A DNA stretch of 64,000 bases from Glandiceps talaboti (Eukaryota; Hemichordata; Enteropneusta; Spengelidae), in NCBI RefSeq assembly GCF_964340395.1, contig NC_135556.1, positions 21,609,223-21,673,222 of the forward strand, given 5' to 3'. Made by a program: the position numbers and the translations under genes. Shown in pieces: positions 18,905-34,291 of the stretch (its first letter is position 1; each line of letters begins with the position of its first letter). Below the pieces are notes generated by a model. It saw only the letters and a list, made by a program, of their open reading frames with translations, did no database searches and was not told the DNA's origin.

Positions 18905-20899
18905 TACATACATACACACATACATACATACATACATGCATGCATGCATACATACATACATACATACATATATACATACACACACATACATACATACATA
19001 CATACATACATACATACATACATACATACATACATACATACATACATACATACATACATACATACAGTCACACACGGACACACCCAACCTCCTCACTCTT
19101 ACTGATTCGTATTATCACTGTGTAAACCTCATTTTCACTTTTCATTGGGTGCTTGCCATCTTGCCGCCATATTGAATGGTGTGTTGTGGGTAATATGACA
19201 CATGTCATTGATAAACACGAAATATTAATGTATAAAACTGTTTACAACAACAACAACAACAACAACAACAACACTGTCTAATTCCACAGTCATTTACATC
19301 TGAACAAGCCTAGTTTGAAATCTAAATTGTTATCAGATAGTGTCTACTGTAAGTTTCAACTAGTGTTGAACAATGTTTTCATAAATTAGTATGCCGTATA
19401 GTCTAAGAACTTGTGTAGTTTAATTAAAAACACGACAGTATAGTCTCAATGCCTTGGCAAACATAACAACTTATACAAATCAATTTTATTTACGCAGGTA
19501 TTTGAGACATACATTTTGTATCTGCAGGTCGGGTATACCCCCGTTGCATGCTAAAACATCCATCCGTATGCACATATACCTCAAAGCAATTGGTAACATC
19601 ATTAATAAGTCATAAATATTGAGGCTTTTGTGAAACATATATTCATTTGGGCTTAATAACATAGGGTAATGTGCAAAGTGGTTGTTATGGGACTAGTAAT
19701 AAAAATATCATAGCCTGAGTATTGAATTACATTCCTCGGTTTAGTGTAGAAGGTCGTTAACCAGGACATATTTGACAAATAATGTCACGATATCTACGCT
19801 TTTGATATGGGGGGGGGGGGAGAGGGGGAGGCATATTATATTTTTTCCAATAAATTTAAAATTTATTACTTTACTTTTAACAATTTTTAATTTGTCAATG
19901 ATAAAAATTAGAGTAAATAGCCGTCGTGTGATTCTATTTTTAAAATGTATTGAGGTCACCGAAACAACCCTGGTATTGTAATTCTGACTGGGATCTGTTT
20001 GGTCCTGATGCGTTAAATATATTCTCGATTGAAATTAAGAATTGAAAATACACGTAAATTACAAACGGCATTTGATGGAATAGTAATATACCCTGTTTCA
20101 TTCCCCCACGTCTGTCCCTCGCCTAGAGTGTAAGAGACAACGTTCTAGGCACATTGTTGGGAGATGGGTGACACCACGACACGATGTATCTTACAGTCAA
20201 TGCCTCCCAAAGCCATCTGTTATTCAAACTCATTATTGTACATTAACTTACTGTAGGGTAAGAAAGCGAAGGTATCATGTATCGCAGTGAACCAGCCTGT
20301 GTTACAAGTGTCAATACAGATGTTATACCGAGAGATGCCCTGGCTGGCGTCGCATCAACGTGTAACCAGAAGGATATCCATGATATGATGACCAATAGAA
20401 TTGACGGTAGGAATGAGTTAATGATGAAGAATCCAAGCGAACGTTCTAATCTAAACTCGGCAATAAGAGTTGAAAAATTACCTATGAAATAAAAAAAAAA
20501 GTTAATAGGCGTTGTTTACCAAAGTGATCATTTTTTTCATTTGAAACATGCATTAGCAAATACCAATATAAACTTTATATATTATACCTATCAATGTTAG
20601 ACATTCTTGTGGTATTTGTTAATGCCAGCTGTCACTTTCCATAATCAAAAATACAAATAATGAGATCTAGAACTGACAACGTTTTACAGTGAAATATTCT
20701 TCAGCTGTCAATAAGTGCCAAACGTTAAGAACTGTGAATACAACATTTAATAATTCATAATTTTCTCTATCAATTCATATAAATTATACAGTTATTAATT
20801 TTTGTGCAGTAGCTTAACTTGTAGATGAAATTAATTTTTAATCATTATTGTGAGAAAGTAATTGTATGCTTCTGACGTCACATATAAAAGGTGCAACAA

Positions 20900-20984
<85 letters not shown>

Positions 20985-23900
20985 AGAGAGAGGATGAAGA
21001 GAGACAACACAAGCCCTGGAGATGCATACAGAAACAAATATAACGGATCTTAGCATGTGTTGTTGTCTTAGTGAAATTAGTCGTACAGTTTATCGCATTT
21101 TGTAACGTCATATATATTCCTATACGGTCAACCGTGACGTAATATTCAATGATACGTACCAAGTGGCATATTGCTATATCCCGACCATGTAACCTCGCCC
21201 GTTAGTTCATATTGTGGCATTGTGATGTCATCATTTTTGATGATAGGTTTTTCCATTTTCCAATGTAGCACTACATGATCACTATTGTAGGCATCTAAAC
21301 AGATGGGTAACGATAAATGATACAATAATATAAAATTCACATGAGTTTGCAGAGAACCCTACTTCATTTGCGATGATTAGTACCCACTTTGGTTTTGCAA
21401 TATTAAATCATAGACCCTCCACCCACATATCATGTTGTACACTGGCACCAAGCCCCTGGAGCATCATTTTTCGCATACGTGTAATCTGCAGTGACAAATG
21501 TTTTGAATTTGTTATTCATTTCAAATTTTGTGAAGGAAAACGTGGTCAGCTTTTATAAAATAATTTCAGTTACTAATAGTCTCCCAAGAGACTGGTGTCA
21601 GTCACTAGCACTCAGATGTTATCGACCTGATATGTGGTCACTAAAATTAATATTAACAGTGAACAATTAGATAGAGAATGATAGATTAGTCAATATAGAG
21701 ATTACTGTAGCTAATCACTCTAGGGGCAGTTAATGACTATTTTGCATAACATAAACAAAGATTACTCTAGCTAATCAGACTGGACAGGATGTAAGACTTA
21801 TTTGCATAACATAAACAACTGCCTATATAGCTATGTAGCTCCACTTTGTCATAAAAAAGTATAGGCTGTACTGTGAGCTTGATGATCTCATGTGACCCCC
21901 CCCCCCCCTTCACCGACACAAGTCTACTATGGGCTTAGTGTTCACTAGTCTATCAGCTAGCCCTCGGATGTTCATCCGATAAAATACGACACACAGCCGA
22001 ACAACGCTATCGAGGATGGAACATGCAAGCCCTCACATGCGAACTTCGTTCGCTTATAGTTATAGCATCGAAAGAAAGCCCGAACGTCTAGCAGCAAGAC
22101 TAAGTGTTCACTTGACTGTTCGCAATCACGTCAGATCGCTATTTCTCACAAAAGAACACTATTGCTTTTAAAAAACTCATCAAACAAAGAATGAACGTGG
22201 CCAGAGACTCGAGCAAGTCTAGTCATGTTTATTGTAAAATATAGTGGTCACTTTAAAAATATGAACCTTGAGGAGAAAGCACGAGGAAACGTGGAACAAG
22301 CTGTAGTGATACAATGGAATATCCTTTCTGCAGTACGTTAGGTAGCTACTTAATGTAGGGTTTTTCCAAGTCACAGGGTATTTGTAAACCTATGTTTCAA
22401 CTCTTGATCACCATGTAACATCACTGACTAGATAAGAAATGTAGACTCGATTTAAGCATTGTGGCCATGAATAATAGAACATCCCACTTGAGCTACGTCT
22501 TGACAAACAACCCAATGGCAGATTTACATAATCTACTTTGCAGAGCCAATCATAACACTTAGAGTAAGCATGTGATGATGACTATCCAATGAGTAGCATG
22601 TCAATTACATGTATCTATTTCTAGGTAGTTGTTTATAGCTAACTTGACTGTGGTTTCATGTGAACAAGTAAGAAAAGATGTGAAATATTATATGCGGATT
22701 TCGAATTCAGAAGGAGTAATAAATCAAGTCTCCTTCCAGTAAAAAGTTGTTGTGCAATCGAGATAGAGTCTTTGCTTTATGCTGTGAGATTTGTCAACCC
22801 TCTTTGTGTAACTGACTGTTCGGTAAAGCAAAACGGTTCCGGAATAGAACAAAAACCAAACTGCATTACAGTATCCTAATATCTTTTGATAATCAAGCTT
22901 GACATGTCCTTCTCCATTTATTTTGATTGTAAGGTAATACAATTAAGTTTTACAAAATTCTTAAGAGATTCATTAGTTTTCCATGTGTCATTTCTTATTG
23001 ATATAAAACTGTAGTTTTTCAATTATTGATGCAATGTAGATATGCGAATGTCTAGTGGCTTTGCTACCTCATATTTCTTCATAATACAACATAATTGCCA
23101 GTAGGGATCTAAAGTAAAGTTAGACATGTTGAGAAAATGTAATTGTGATACTTACAACTTTTTATCCTAAGGCGACATAACTGGACGTCAAGAGGGAAAA
23201 GCTCTAGTTCCATGTGACAACTTAGAGTAAGTGTCAGTCTACAGAGATAAAATAAAAAAAGTTGCGGGGAAATGGAACTCGAGTAGTCCATATATCTTAT
23301 ATGTCTGTGATATAATGGGAAAACCATTCATGCAATAATGTTGCTTGGCAACGAGCACAAATGTGCATGTTGATATTTAGACATACGCTTACTACCAAAT
23401 CAGAGAGATTATAGTGTTTCAATTAGGCGCCTGATGTTTTTATGTCTCGCTCAACGTTTCTTTTTTGCAACAAAATGCAGAGTGATAGCGCGTGCGCACA
23501 TGAAATATTAAAATTTAGCTCACTGTTAAAAACAAAGAAAGTCTTGGATTTGAATTTTTCTTGTCTCATCCGACAGTGATGTTTGATTCGTGTTCACAGT
23601 GAGATAAAATTTTATCATTTTATATATTTGCGCCCTATCAGTGTCTGTATATTGCTTTAGGTTTATGATGTAAGTCACAAATACCTTTTGTGAGATGTAA
23701 CACACATCGTGCTCCATAACTGAAACTCTATAGTCACTCTGGTTTGTAGTATATTAATAACAAATGCATTTTCAAAATTTCCCAGGAATGATTGCCGATT
23801 CTCTATCTTCATTGGTGGGTGAATAATATTCTGTACTATAATCATTATAGTGTAGACGTACCTGGTAGAATACGTTATATTGCCATCAGGTTCCAGCAAT

Positions 23901-24376
23901 AGTGCGATGTTTTCGGACAGTACTGAGTGCAAGGCGCCACTCTTCTCATTCTCAAAGTATAGATCTGGCAGCCAAAACTTTTTGATAGACTCGACAGTTT
24001 GGAAGACCAGTGCAGTCGTGTTGTGACGTAGTCTTTCATCAACCCATCGAATGTAGAAGTCGACGTCTACAGTGTAGTCCTAGAAGAATAAAGAGTCAGA
24101 TTATCGGCGGACTGTATGTGAGTTGAAGGAATGACCGTATTAGTCATTTTCCTTGTTTTTTAGGGAGTATCTCGACCCCGATGTCCTATAAGTCTCTCTC
24201 TCCAACTATAACCTGAAGTCACGTGAAAGTGTACAGTGATAGATCGATCGTCTTACAATATTGCCACCAGGGATGAACGATTTAAGGATAAGGTCATCTT
24301 CATCATTCTTAAAACATAAGTTTCTAAAAACGATACCATCAATAAGAAAAATAAAGAGGAACATCTGTTTCTTAGG

Positions 24377-24407
<31 letters not shown>

Positions 24408-24585
24408 GATACATACATACATACATACATACATACATACATACATACATACATAGATACATACATACATAGATACATACATACATACATACATACCTAC
24501 ATACATACATACATACATACATACATACATACATACATACATACATACATACATACATACATACACACATACATACATACATACA

Positions 24586-24619
<34 letters not shown>

Positions 24620-25382
24620 CATACATACATACATACATACATACATACATACATACATACATACATACATACATACATACATACATACATACATAGCAAA
24701 ACAACAGACTATATAAAATGCTAGACGCAATGTAGCACAACGGACATAAACCTTGATAAACTTGGGGCAATTCATCTTATATAGCGGACTTACGGAAATG
24801 TGCACATCGAGCTTTATCTATGAACATTTCTAAAGATGCTGCAGTAAGCTTTAATAACCTGGCTTCGTGCTGTGTCTATCAAATGGGTCAGAATCACTTA
24901 ACATGAGAACACAAGTATGCTTCTACGCTGTCTAGAAAATATTCTAATTGTCTGACAAAGACTTCACGTCGTGAAAAGTCCGATAGAATGCTAATTCTTT
25001 TTCTATACGGGTTGATTATTGATTGGATGTGAGCAGTTAAGTATTATCACCACATCCTTGGGTAGCAAATGTTTGGTTATAAGACCACAATAGTTTCAAT
25101 TAAAGAGGTCAACGATTCCATTCAATTGCATTAATTTTTTTAAAATGTTTGCGATATTTGCAGACCTTTTGCACATTATGAGAACATTCAACTGTAAACT
25201 AGAGATAGTACGGTAAATACATCCAATGTGCTGCGATTTTCATTCGATAAGGTTTGGTTCATGTTTATAAATTATGTACTAGTCTAGTATACAAAACGTC
25301 TTCTTAATAATTCATAGATTTTAAAGATCAGAATTTGCATTGAAACAGTTTTATGTAATATTGAAGTCAGATGAGTTAATGA

Positions 25383-25418
<36 letters not shown>

Positions 25419-28400
25419 AATATATGCTTAAGCGATAATAAGTGACATTTAAAAACAACTACATGGGGAAGGATGGGAGAGATGTGATAGAATAAAATGA
25501 ACTACTAACATGATAATATTACAGTTGTTACATTATATTTATATAGATATAAAAGCAATCCACCCAAAATGCAACAAAAGTAATTGTTCAGTGAAGGGAG
25601 CAGTGAACGCCATTTGACACTGAATGTAGCTATATATTTGTAGTCGTAAGAGTAATTTATTTTACGATTGTAGAAAGTAGAATATCAAACATACTAGTTT
25701 GATTAATATCACAGATGCTACCTAATTATCGACAACAACAGAAATTATGTACATGTTGCTGTGAACTTACCATTAATCAAACCAAGTTAATAAGTGGCAG
25801 GTTCATGACCCTATCTTGGTATTTAGCCAATTTTACTAAAAGGCAACATGTGTATCTGATCAAATTGAATGATTACACACGACTTCAATATTACATTACT
25901 GCCTGGATATTGTATAACTCAGTTCGTGTACCTGGCAACGTACATCAAAAATATGTACTGTCGAACTGAAACATAGATAATACTGCTGTTTCAACATAAC
26001 TGAATATAGAAAAGGAAGTTAAAGTGATAATGTCATATAGACAGTATACATACGCATTCTAGGAGTAAGTTCCTTATATATGAAAGTAGATTATTTCGTA
26101 TTTAAGGCCACAATGCATAATACAAACAGCTTAAATAGAAACATTTTAAAGACTGTATATATTAATGGACGTTAAGATACCTAAGGCATGGACAGTTATC
26201 TCGTGCATATAGTTCAGATATTTTAGTTTTCTGCTCTTAGTTAATGTAATAACAGGTCAGATAGATTTCATTCATGTGCTTTAAATATAATAGGGTTGTC
26301 TTGTTATCACGATTTTTAACATACAACTATCTCCCTCCCCTTCCATTCCTCTCTCAGACATACATACATACATACATACATACATACATACATACATACA
26401 TACATACATACATACATACATACATACATACATACATACATACATACATACATACATACATACACACATACATACATACACACACACACACTCATACATA
26501 CATACATACATACATACATACATACATACATACATACATACATACATACATACATACATACATACATACATTGTACATACATACATACATACATACATAC
26601 ATACATACATACATACATACATACATACATACATACATACATACATACATACATACATACATACATACATACACACACACATAATTGAAGCATATTCGTT
26701 TACCATTGACATGGCGTTGATGTCACCAAAGCTCTGGAGTAGTATGTAACACTCCACATCTACAGGGGTACCTACGTTATCAAAAACATGAAACAGGTAC
26801 ATGAGAACATATGCATCTTTAGGGAAAACGGTACTTTAGTATACTTAGACGCTACTGGTATGTTAGAAGTAGATTTTATGAGACGCTAAGGTACAGCTGA
26901 ATGCATTGCAAAAAAACAACAACATGATCTTCAATGTTTTACCATTAACAACCCAAACAAGCTTAAGCCGGCTTTGTTCATGTTTTGACGTTGATCGATA
27001 CGTCTCCACGTAATCATTTTTTATAATTACCTGCAGTAATTATAAATCATGATTTAGGGCAGCGGTGCTTCTTTGAAAATACTTCTACACTATTCACTTA
27101 TGTCTTGTATTGACTGTACCAGCTCAGTTCAAATATGGTCAACTACATAAATTATCATAGCACATTCAGTACATGTATTAATGATCAGCCTGAGGCTACA
27201 TAATACAATTTTGTGTCAAATTCTTTCCTAAGTGTGGGCTGTATATGATGGTCGAAAATTAATCTTCAAAAATATAATTTATGTTCTTTACTGTCACCGT
27301 TTTAATATTTCACCTATCCATAGATCAGTGAGTCATCAGCATTAATTATGAGATCGTAAGACGTGTCTGCACAGAGCTTATCTGTTATTGGTTTATGCGA
27401 CAGTTCATTCAGTAACTAGTAACAAACGTACCGTGAAGGTTGGGTCTGAAGATACTTATTTCCTCGTTTTTGAAAACCTCTGTGATAATTCGTTTGTGTT
27501 CGCCTCTCATGTCGTCATCTTCTGTGCTACTTGCAGAGTTTATGCAGCAATACAGGAGTAGTAAACTGAAGGTGAAAACAGAGGAATTGTTATAATCGTG
27601 TCTAGGTTTATTAAGAATTTATTGAATTCGAATAATGCGTCTAAAAATGATGTACAATTCTTTCCCATGTTAGTAATATCTCAGACCACAGTATTGTGGG
27701 TTATCTAAAATTATAGTGATATTCTAAACTTTTATTCACAACGGGGATGAACTAAATAACAAATATGATTGATTTGATGTCTTGTAAACCTGAAATATCC
27801 TGTAATTCAATTCATTTATCCATATGTATTCATTATTTTTGATTTTACATTTGCAAGTTTCTTAAAAAACAACGATTTATTTTGATGAAAAACGAAAATC
27901 TCACGATGACGGCATTGGCTAGGTAGCTTCAAATTATTTCAGTCAATATCAATATTGCCTTCTGTATGTAATTATGTTCAATCAGTCCAACCATTCTAAA
28001 ATTGGACTCATCGTTTTAATATTCTATAATTATATTTTTAAAAATCGATCATGTATCATAGCTCATTGCTTCCCTGTCTGATGAGTTCTGAGACTAAATC
28101 AATGAATTGGATGTGTATTTGGGTGCATATGTCATATATGTGAACATGAACGACAAATCTAGAGTTAAATTGACAATAATTTTGGTTTCAACATTATGCA
28201 CTAATAATTATGCTATATATAGTTTCAAGAAATTATCGCCACTTTTTCGTGGGGGGGGGGGGGCGGTTACAACACCTTCCATCTGTTAGTTACTTCTCAG
28301 CGCATGATCCGATCATATAGGTATTGTAAACAAGTAAGGTACAACGAGGTACAAGTCTTGTTTGTTTTCTTTCACAAATGAAGTATATTTTATGACATTT

Positions 28401-31400
28401 ATTAACCAGAGACAATGATTACATCATATAGTTTGAGGAATCCTTATAAAGAGAGTTTTACCATTCACCGAGAAAGGTAGGTAAAACATGTAAAACAAAA
28501 CAAACAAACAAATGAATAAATAAATAAACAAACAAACAAACAAACAAACAAACAAACAAACAGACAGCCAGCCAGACATACATACATACATACATACATA
28601 CATACATACATACATACATACATACATACATACATACATACATACATACATACATACAAACAAACAAACAAACAAACAAACAAACAAACAAACAAACAAA
28701 CAAACAAACAAACAAACAAACACAAACACAAACACAAACAAACAAACACAAACAACGCACACATATTGATAAAAACGTCAGACTCCGTATATCTACAATT
28801 ATACCCTTGGCAATTCCAGCCCTCATCAATTGTAAGTGCTGTACTTCCATGGCATTGAATGTTTACAATCTATTTATGTTCCCAGATGAGTAATATCGCT
28901 TTTGCATTCCCATGGATACATGGCAACATTGAACAATAATATATAGGTATGTGATAAAAAAAATACCTGACAAGAATCCTTAGTATGAGAATATCACATT
29001 GTACCATTACTCGTTGTCACAAATCTGGTTGCATAATTATTTTGAATTTTATAAAACACGATGCTTTATTTTTTTGTTACAATTGTTTGTCACATTTGAA
29101 TTACTGTCAATTGGCTCGTGTAACCTCCTAGTTGCTGCCTCCCATTAATATATATTAAATTACATTTAATAAATAGTGTTCTGGAAGATTTATGATAAAG
29201 GAAATAATTGTGGATTTTTAGAAATTAGTATGAGCTCTATGACTCAAGTACGGCAACCGAGAAGGCTCATGGTATCACAAATCATTTTTTCAAAAAGTTT
29301 GTATCATATCAGTTCTCAAGTTATTATATACATCTACGGATAATATTACATATCCATCAATTTCAATGATCACCAAGACGTTTTTGCAACGGGTGTTTAC
29401 TCTGTATATTGTTTGACTGATATAATCAGCAATTCATGCATGCATTCTCTGTTTTTACCCGGCATGTCCTTCTCACGGTAGATCAATGCTATCCGTAGCA
29501 GGTTGAATTTATTGACGTCTTTTATCGTATTCAAATGAAGTTCAGCGATCGAAGGACGTGTTTCAGTCATGCGTGACATTGCACGTCACGTGGTATGAAT
29601 AATCTATGTCTCGGTCGTGGATTATAATTGCTCTTCTAATAACAGTGACAGTAGTAGCACCCACAAGCGAATACACACGGTAAACGGTGGAGAATTCATA
29701 TACTATATATTATATCCCCCCCCCCTGCCCCTACACTATCGCACAATCCACGGTTGTTTATTCATTATTAACAACCCTATATAACCCTCATTATATTACA
29801 ATGGGCATATAATCATTTCATGTTAAATATTTAAAGACAACTTCGTTTCAAGTTTATTACTCATTGTCAACTCTGAAAATTAAACATGATGTAATCAAGC
29901 ATGTGACAAGGGTTATTATGGATAGCATGCGATTGTATATTATCAAGAGAACTACGGCAAAGATACTCGGAGGCTGTCGTCAGAAAAAAGGAACGACACA
30001 GAATATGTGTCACGTGTAAGTCACGTGTATGTCTGTGTGTGTATCAACTCTACCACATGTTCCACTATCCATGTTCAAAATAACTTGACACGCGGTTACG
30101 AATGTTAGCATAATCATGTGCTAGGTTGTCACAGATGACAACTTATTTGTATCAGGAGAGATTACACTATATACAAATAAATATAAAAATAAATTATATC
30201 AATTACATTGTAGCTACCTTTAGTAGGCCAAATAAAAAAAATGCGTATTTCCGATAATCCGACAGATTAACCCACCGACCCCAAACTTTTTTTTTTCATT
30301 TTACAAAATGGTAAACATGCTGCGAATTTATTTCTATTCCTGTTTCACTTTTAACATTTTTTAATAAAAGGTGAAATAGTGAGAGTTCACATCTATTTCA
30401 GTGTAAAAGTGTAAATTGCCAAAGTACAATCTTTTTTTAATATCACATTCCAGATAAACCACGTCTTTTCACTGGCAGTATTTGTACAGTACAGTCTGTA
30501 TATTGTGTCCAGCTACTTCACATATCATCGTCTTCATTTACTTCTTTAACACCCCATCAAACTATCACACAAATATTACTAACAAGTTCCTGGTCTTCAT
30601 TTTTTGCCTTTAAGCTAATAACTGTATCAATTTTTTCAACTGTAACGTTGAACTTCATCAATTCTACAGGCTCCGGCATCTGTAATATTCCAAAAATAAT
30701 TTTTTGTTTTGGTAGATTTTCATACTACATAGTTATATAATTTCCATTTTTTTGTATTTAAATGAAAACCAAAAATGTGTTCTAAACATCAATCATCTAT
30801 GTACGGAGATCGATAAAAGGAGTTTTAACAAAAGCAGAAAATACTGACTTACAAATTGGGTCATTATACAGACAAGGCTATTTAAACGATGAAGTATAAA
30901 CTCGTTAGTGTTGTAGCGACAAGCAGGTGCCGTTTATACGAGCTATGCTAAAAAAATGACCTCTATGTTGAAGCATAAACTATGGCACAGCGGCTCTGAT
31001 GATCTAACCTTGTTTGGGGAGGTGACACCTTGGTTAATAGGGATTTGATAGTCGGTGGTTTCCGAACATTCCCGAATCGTTCCAGCCAGAAGTAACCCGA
31101 TGATCGAACTCTAGGCTAATATACTCATGTAAAACGATCAACCCGGCTGCTCCGTATTCATCGGCTGCACAATTCTTTCATCATTCTAAAGGCCTCGACA
31201 GCAAACACATGTACAACTTATAATTCTAAACGTAAACACGACTTGTAACTCTATAAGCCTGATTCACCCCACCTCTTCTTTGATAATTACAATATGTAAG
31301 TAACAAACAACTACGAATTGGTTTAATTTTAGTTGCCATCTTCAATGATCAATGTCAACCTATATCAATCATCAAGGGCGAACAGCTGTAATTCTCTACA

Positions 31401-32339
31401 GTCCAGCATGCTACATATCCCACGAGGTTTAAGTAATGACACATACCTAAAAAGCGGCATAGCTTACACCCATGACTGTTTCAGGATTTCCATTTTGGTA
31501 GATCAGTCGATCAAACTATATATAAACGCGCCATATAAACACAACTATATATACACAATTATATAAACATGTATATTGCTTCTCTTCGCCATACTACAAT
31601 TGAATAAGACGAATAACATCACGTATTTTCGATAAACATCTAGTCTCTCAAATTATTGTTCATATTCTCTGCATTTATAAAACAGGTTTGTCAGTCCCAA
31701 AGGAAGATATTCACACTAAACGGGTAAGTTAGCCATCCTATGGGAAACTCGTTGGCATAGTTGCATGAATGACACGGTCGACAGCATCATTAATTTACCA
31801 TGGTATTCAAGCTGTACGTTGTAAGGACGGGTATTTCTGGTTAAGGACAAATGTAGCATGACGATTCTAAAACTGCAGCTTCTGCCACGATTTTTTTTTT
31901 CGAATTACAAACAATGTTATGTCTGTACATTTGTATTTCATTGTCTAGCTGCCAGCAATTGTTATCAATAAAGAGGTCACACGCATATTCGTCATTTCAC
32001 TGGGTGTTCGCTAGAGAAGACCGGTTCTACCCATATATAGTTGTATTATAGCTAGCCCATGCATGATATAAGTACTTTACAGAATAATCCGATGTTCCGA
32101 TAAACGTACGCCCACTAGCATCATTTTTTTGTGTGAATTTTCATTGAATTAGGCCCTAATAAAAACAAGTGGATGTCATCGTGCAAGTACGCAGTGGAAA
32201 TGTAGACTAGTAGCCCGGTTATCGCTTTGACTTTGATAAATATCCCGTAGGCTTGAAAACGATTATGAGTATAGCAAATTATGTATTTCTTGTTCAATAC
32301 TTACCCGACAGTCACCTCCACAACATTTTTCTTGAACAT
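17260..32339 (-). CDS. Gene B: Cys-loop anion channel subunit (GlyR/GABA-R-like), complete, 9 exons, ~446 aa
   Basis: Exons (minus): 32305..32339, 27432..27565, 26704..26771, 23862..24079, 23156..23238, 21160..21294, 20252..20481, 18018..18185, 17260..17529. They total 1341 nt with an intact frame. Exons 1-2 give a signal peptide (MFKKNVVEVTVGLLLLYCC). The ligand-binding domain has loop A FWLPDLYFENE, the Cys-loop C-x13-C with FPLD (exon 5) and loop C LGNFSTL. M1 is in exon 7 (SILLVIISWISFWL). M2 follows [18 protein letters not shown], with the anion-type Pro-Ala-Arg, Ser 2', Thr 6', Leu 9' and Arg 19'. M3 is in exon 8 ([17 protein letters not shown]), followed by an acidic M3-M4 loop (DDEDEDEEPDE). 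M4 is in exon 9 (LFGTFAFLFWIIY). The 68- and 83-nt exons match vertebrate glycine/GABA receptor exon sizes. The GlyR/GluCl second cysteine pair in loop C is absent. Ligand unknown. Exon 1 (4.7 kb upstream of exon 2) is the least certain exon. Confidence 0.93.
18733..19066. repeat. Compound (ACAT)n/(AC)n/(GCAT)n microsatellite, ~330 bp
   Basis: It lies in intron 7 of gene B, between the M2 and M3 exons. ACAT units are broken by AC runs and a short GCAT block near 18936. Confidence 0.97.
20904..20984. repeat. (CAGA)n microsatellite
   Basis: About 80 bp of pure CAGA in intron 6 of gene B. Confidence 0.97.
21699..21825. repeat. Diverged tandem duplication, ~62-bp unit
   Basis: Two adjacent copies each begin AGATTACT.TAGCTAATCA and end TTTGCATAACATAAACAA, with a diverged middle. 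They lie in intron 5 of gene B. Confidence 0.8.
24378..24695. repeat. (ATAC)n microsatellite, ~318 bp
   Basis: Nearly pure ATAC with scattered ATAG/ATAT/CTAC/ACAC variants, in intron 3 of gene B about 300 bp upstream of exon 4. Confidence 0.97.
26358..26683. repeat. (ACAT)n microsatellite, ~326 bp, abutting the exon 3 donor of gene B
   Basis: The array ends about 20 bp from the splice donor of exon 3 (26704). In the transcript it is a TATG repeat starting just inside intron 3. It has an AC-rich patch near 26461..26492 and a TTGT interruption near 26571. Confidence 0.97.
28493..28755. repeat. Compound (AAAC)n/(ATAC)n/(AAAC)n microsatellite
   Basis: An ATAC core of about 85 bp is flanked on both sides by AAAC runs, with a short CAGACAGCCAGCCAGA junction. 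It is in intron 1 of gene B. Confidence 0.97.
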
Positions 32340-33652
32340 GTTTGGCAGTACGTGTAACAACAGCGAATTCCCGCGTTCCGACATCGACAGCTGACTGAGG
32401 AAATACAACACCTGCTGCTGTAATTCCAGCTACGTACGCCTGTATTCGTATGGTACAAATCATGAAGTCTGTAACGTATAAAAGAGCCAAAGCCCTGATG
32501 CGCCCTCACAAACTACGCCATCGCGCGCTGGAAATGAAATAATGATAAATGATTTTCAACGCACCGATGCTGTTTAAAAAAAACAAAAAAAACATGCTAC
32601 GTTCGTCGCTGTTCATAAACACGTTTCCGTGGAGATATCGTATTTGATGACAAAATGCATTTTTCCAGTTTCGCATGTATATTAAAGTTCATTGTAGGAA
32701 ATACACGAATATATATATTGCTATTAGTTTGATATTATCTTTCTTCACGCATTACAAATTTGTCACTTTAAAAAAAACTTATTTGAAATAAGATTTTCCT
32801 TTTGAATTCATCTTCTATTGCGTATAGTACTCTGTTGTATGTACGGTAACTATTGATATACACCAACACACAAATGAAAACTGGACATTTGTGTACATTT
32901 ATATTGCATTACATTGTATCGTGTGCTGCTTTGTTCGCACTTGCCCTATTAAATATAAATATAGCTATTTACTTCAAATAGACAAAATATCCGCCATCAT
33001 ATTTCACGGCAAATGACACAGATATGTCAAGTTTTCACTCAATACGATATATCGTTAATTTATGACTTCAATATTTTAATAACACATTTGCATGTTAGAT
33101 AGAGTTTTTTAATGATCAAATTAAGTGCATATCTTGTGCTACGAGAAATGGTTGTGTGTTCGTTACCCGTTTATTCATTGTCACTGTCATTAAACTAATC
33201 CGGTGATACATTCATAAGATGCGAATGTAGGTAGAGACACGGTTAAACCCGCAAAATTTCACCATATTGATTCATCTTCAGAAATATAATTTACTGACAG
33301 CAGTTGATGGTATTTATTCAATGGCTGATCATTCCTATTTGTGGATTGGAAGTTTAACGAATCGTCAGATGCGATTTCATATTTTTGTGGAGTAAATAAT
33401 GTTTGTCGAGACAATAATAGCACGGTATGTGTGGCTAACAGGTGGTTGTTTTCATATTTCGTGATGGTATTCAGCTTTGAGTCATTTGATACAATTTCGG
33501 GATAAATTGTATCACAAATGAATAGTTTGTTATTATGCATAACAATTGAAAAGATGTACACAAAAGGCCAATTTATCGTTTCATTGACTATTTTTAATAC
33601 AATATGTTTCTTCCTTTGACAATGGTGTCAATTTTATTACTGCAAAACTTGC

Positions 33653-33653
<1 letters not shown>

Positions 33654-33683
<30 letters not shown>

Positions 33684-34050
33684 TGTATGTGTGTATGTAT
33701 GTATGTATGTATGTATGTATGTATGTATGTATGTATGTATGTATGTATGTATGTATGTATGTATGTATGTATGTATGCATTTATGTATGTATGTATGTAT
33801 GTATGTATGTATGTATGTATGTATGTATGTATGTATGTATGCATTTATGTATGTATGTATGTATGTATGTATGTATGTATGTATGTATGTATGTATGTAT
33901 GTATGTATGTATGTATGCATTTATGTATGTATGTATGTATGTATGTATGTATGTATGTGTGTGTGTGTGTGCGTGCGTGCGTGCATGTGCGTGCGTGCGT
34001 GCGTGCGTGCGTGTGTGCGTATGTATGTATGTATGTATGTATGTATGTAT
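33654..34050. repeat. (GTAT)n microsatellite with higher-order GCATTTAT interruptions, ~397 bp
   Basis: GCATTTAT interrupts the GTAT run three times (near 33777, 33841, 33917), showing segmental duplication within the array. A GTGC-rich patch lies at about 33957..34020. The dispersed repeat starts directly at its right end. Confidence 0.97.
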
Positions 34051-34291
34051 TTGAATAATTTGTTTTCCAATGTTGACTAACGCCATATGACCATACTATT
34101 GATATGCAGAAATCTGAATATTGATTTGCATACATAATTGTATGTTTTCTTATAGTTAATGATATACTGACGTTAATTATTCCGAGGTTATGTCTATAAC
34201 TTGTATGTTGTATAGCTTGATTGTGTGTTGTTTTTTATTGAATTAGTACAATGATGTGGAAGAAATTAGAAGATTTTAACCATTTTCGTAT
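34049..34291 (+). repeat. Dispersed repeat copy 1 (~243 bp), flanked by microsatellites
   Basis: The core runs from ATTTGAATAATTTG to ACCATTTTCGTAT. It is nearly identical, in opposite orientation, to 54175..54436. Here GTAT repeats touch its left edge and ATAC repeats its right edge, as in microsatellite-associated non-autonomous elements. It has no coding capacity. Confidence 0.85.

Noticed and set aside
18569-19175. Long frames of Met-Tyr-Val-Cys or Thr-Tyr-Ile-His repeats here and at 24253-24805, 26274-26802, 33581-34135, 51824-52336, 53585-54408
   Set aside because: The ATAC/ACAT tetranucleotide lacks stops in most frames, so long frames appear on both strands. They are not genes.
32263-32490. 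75-codon frame starting at 32490 on the minus strand as an independent gene or an alternative start of gene B
   Set aside because: It runs through a strong GTAAGT donor at 32304 and would leave phase 0. The internal ATG at 32339 gives phase 2 and a signal peptide matching gene A.
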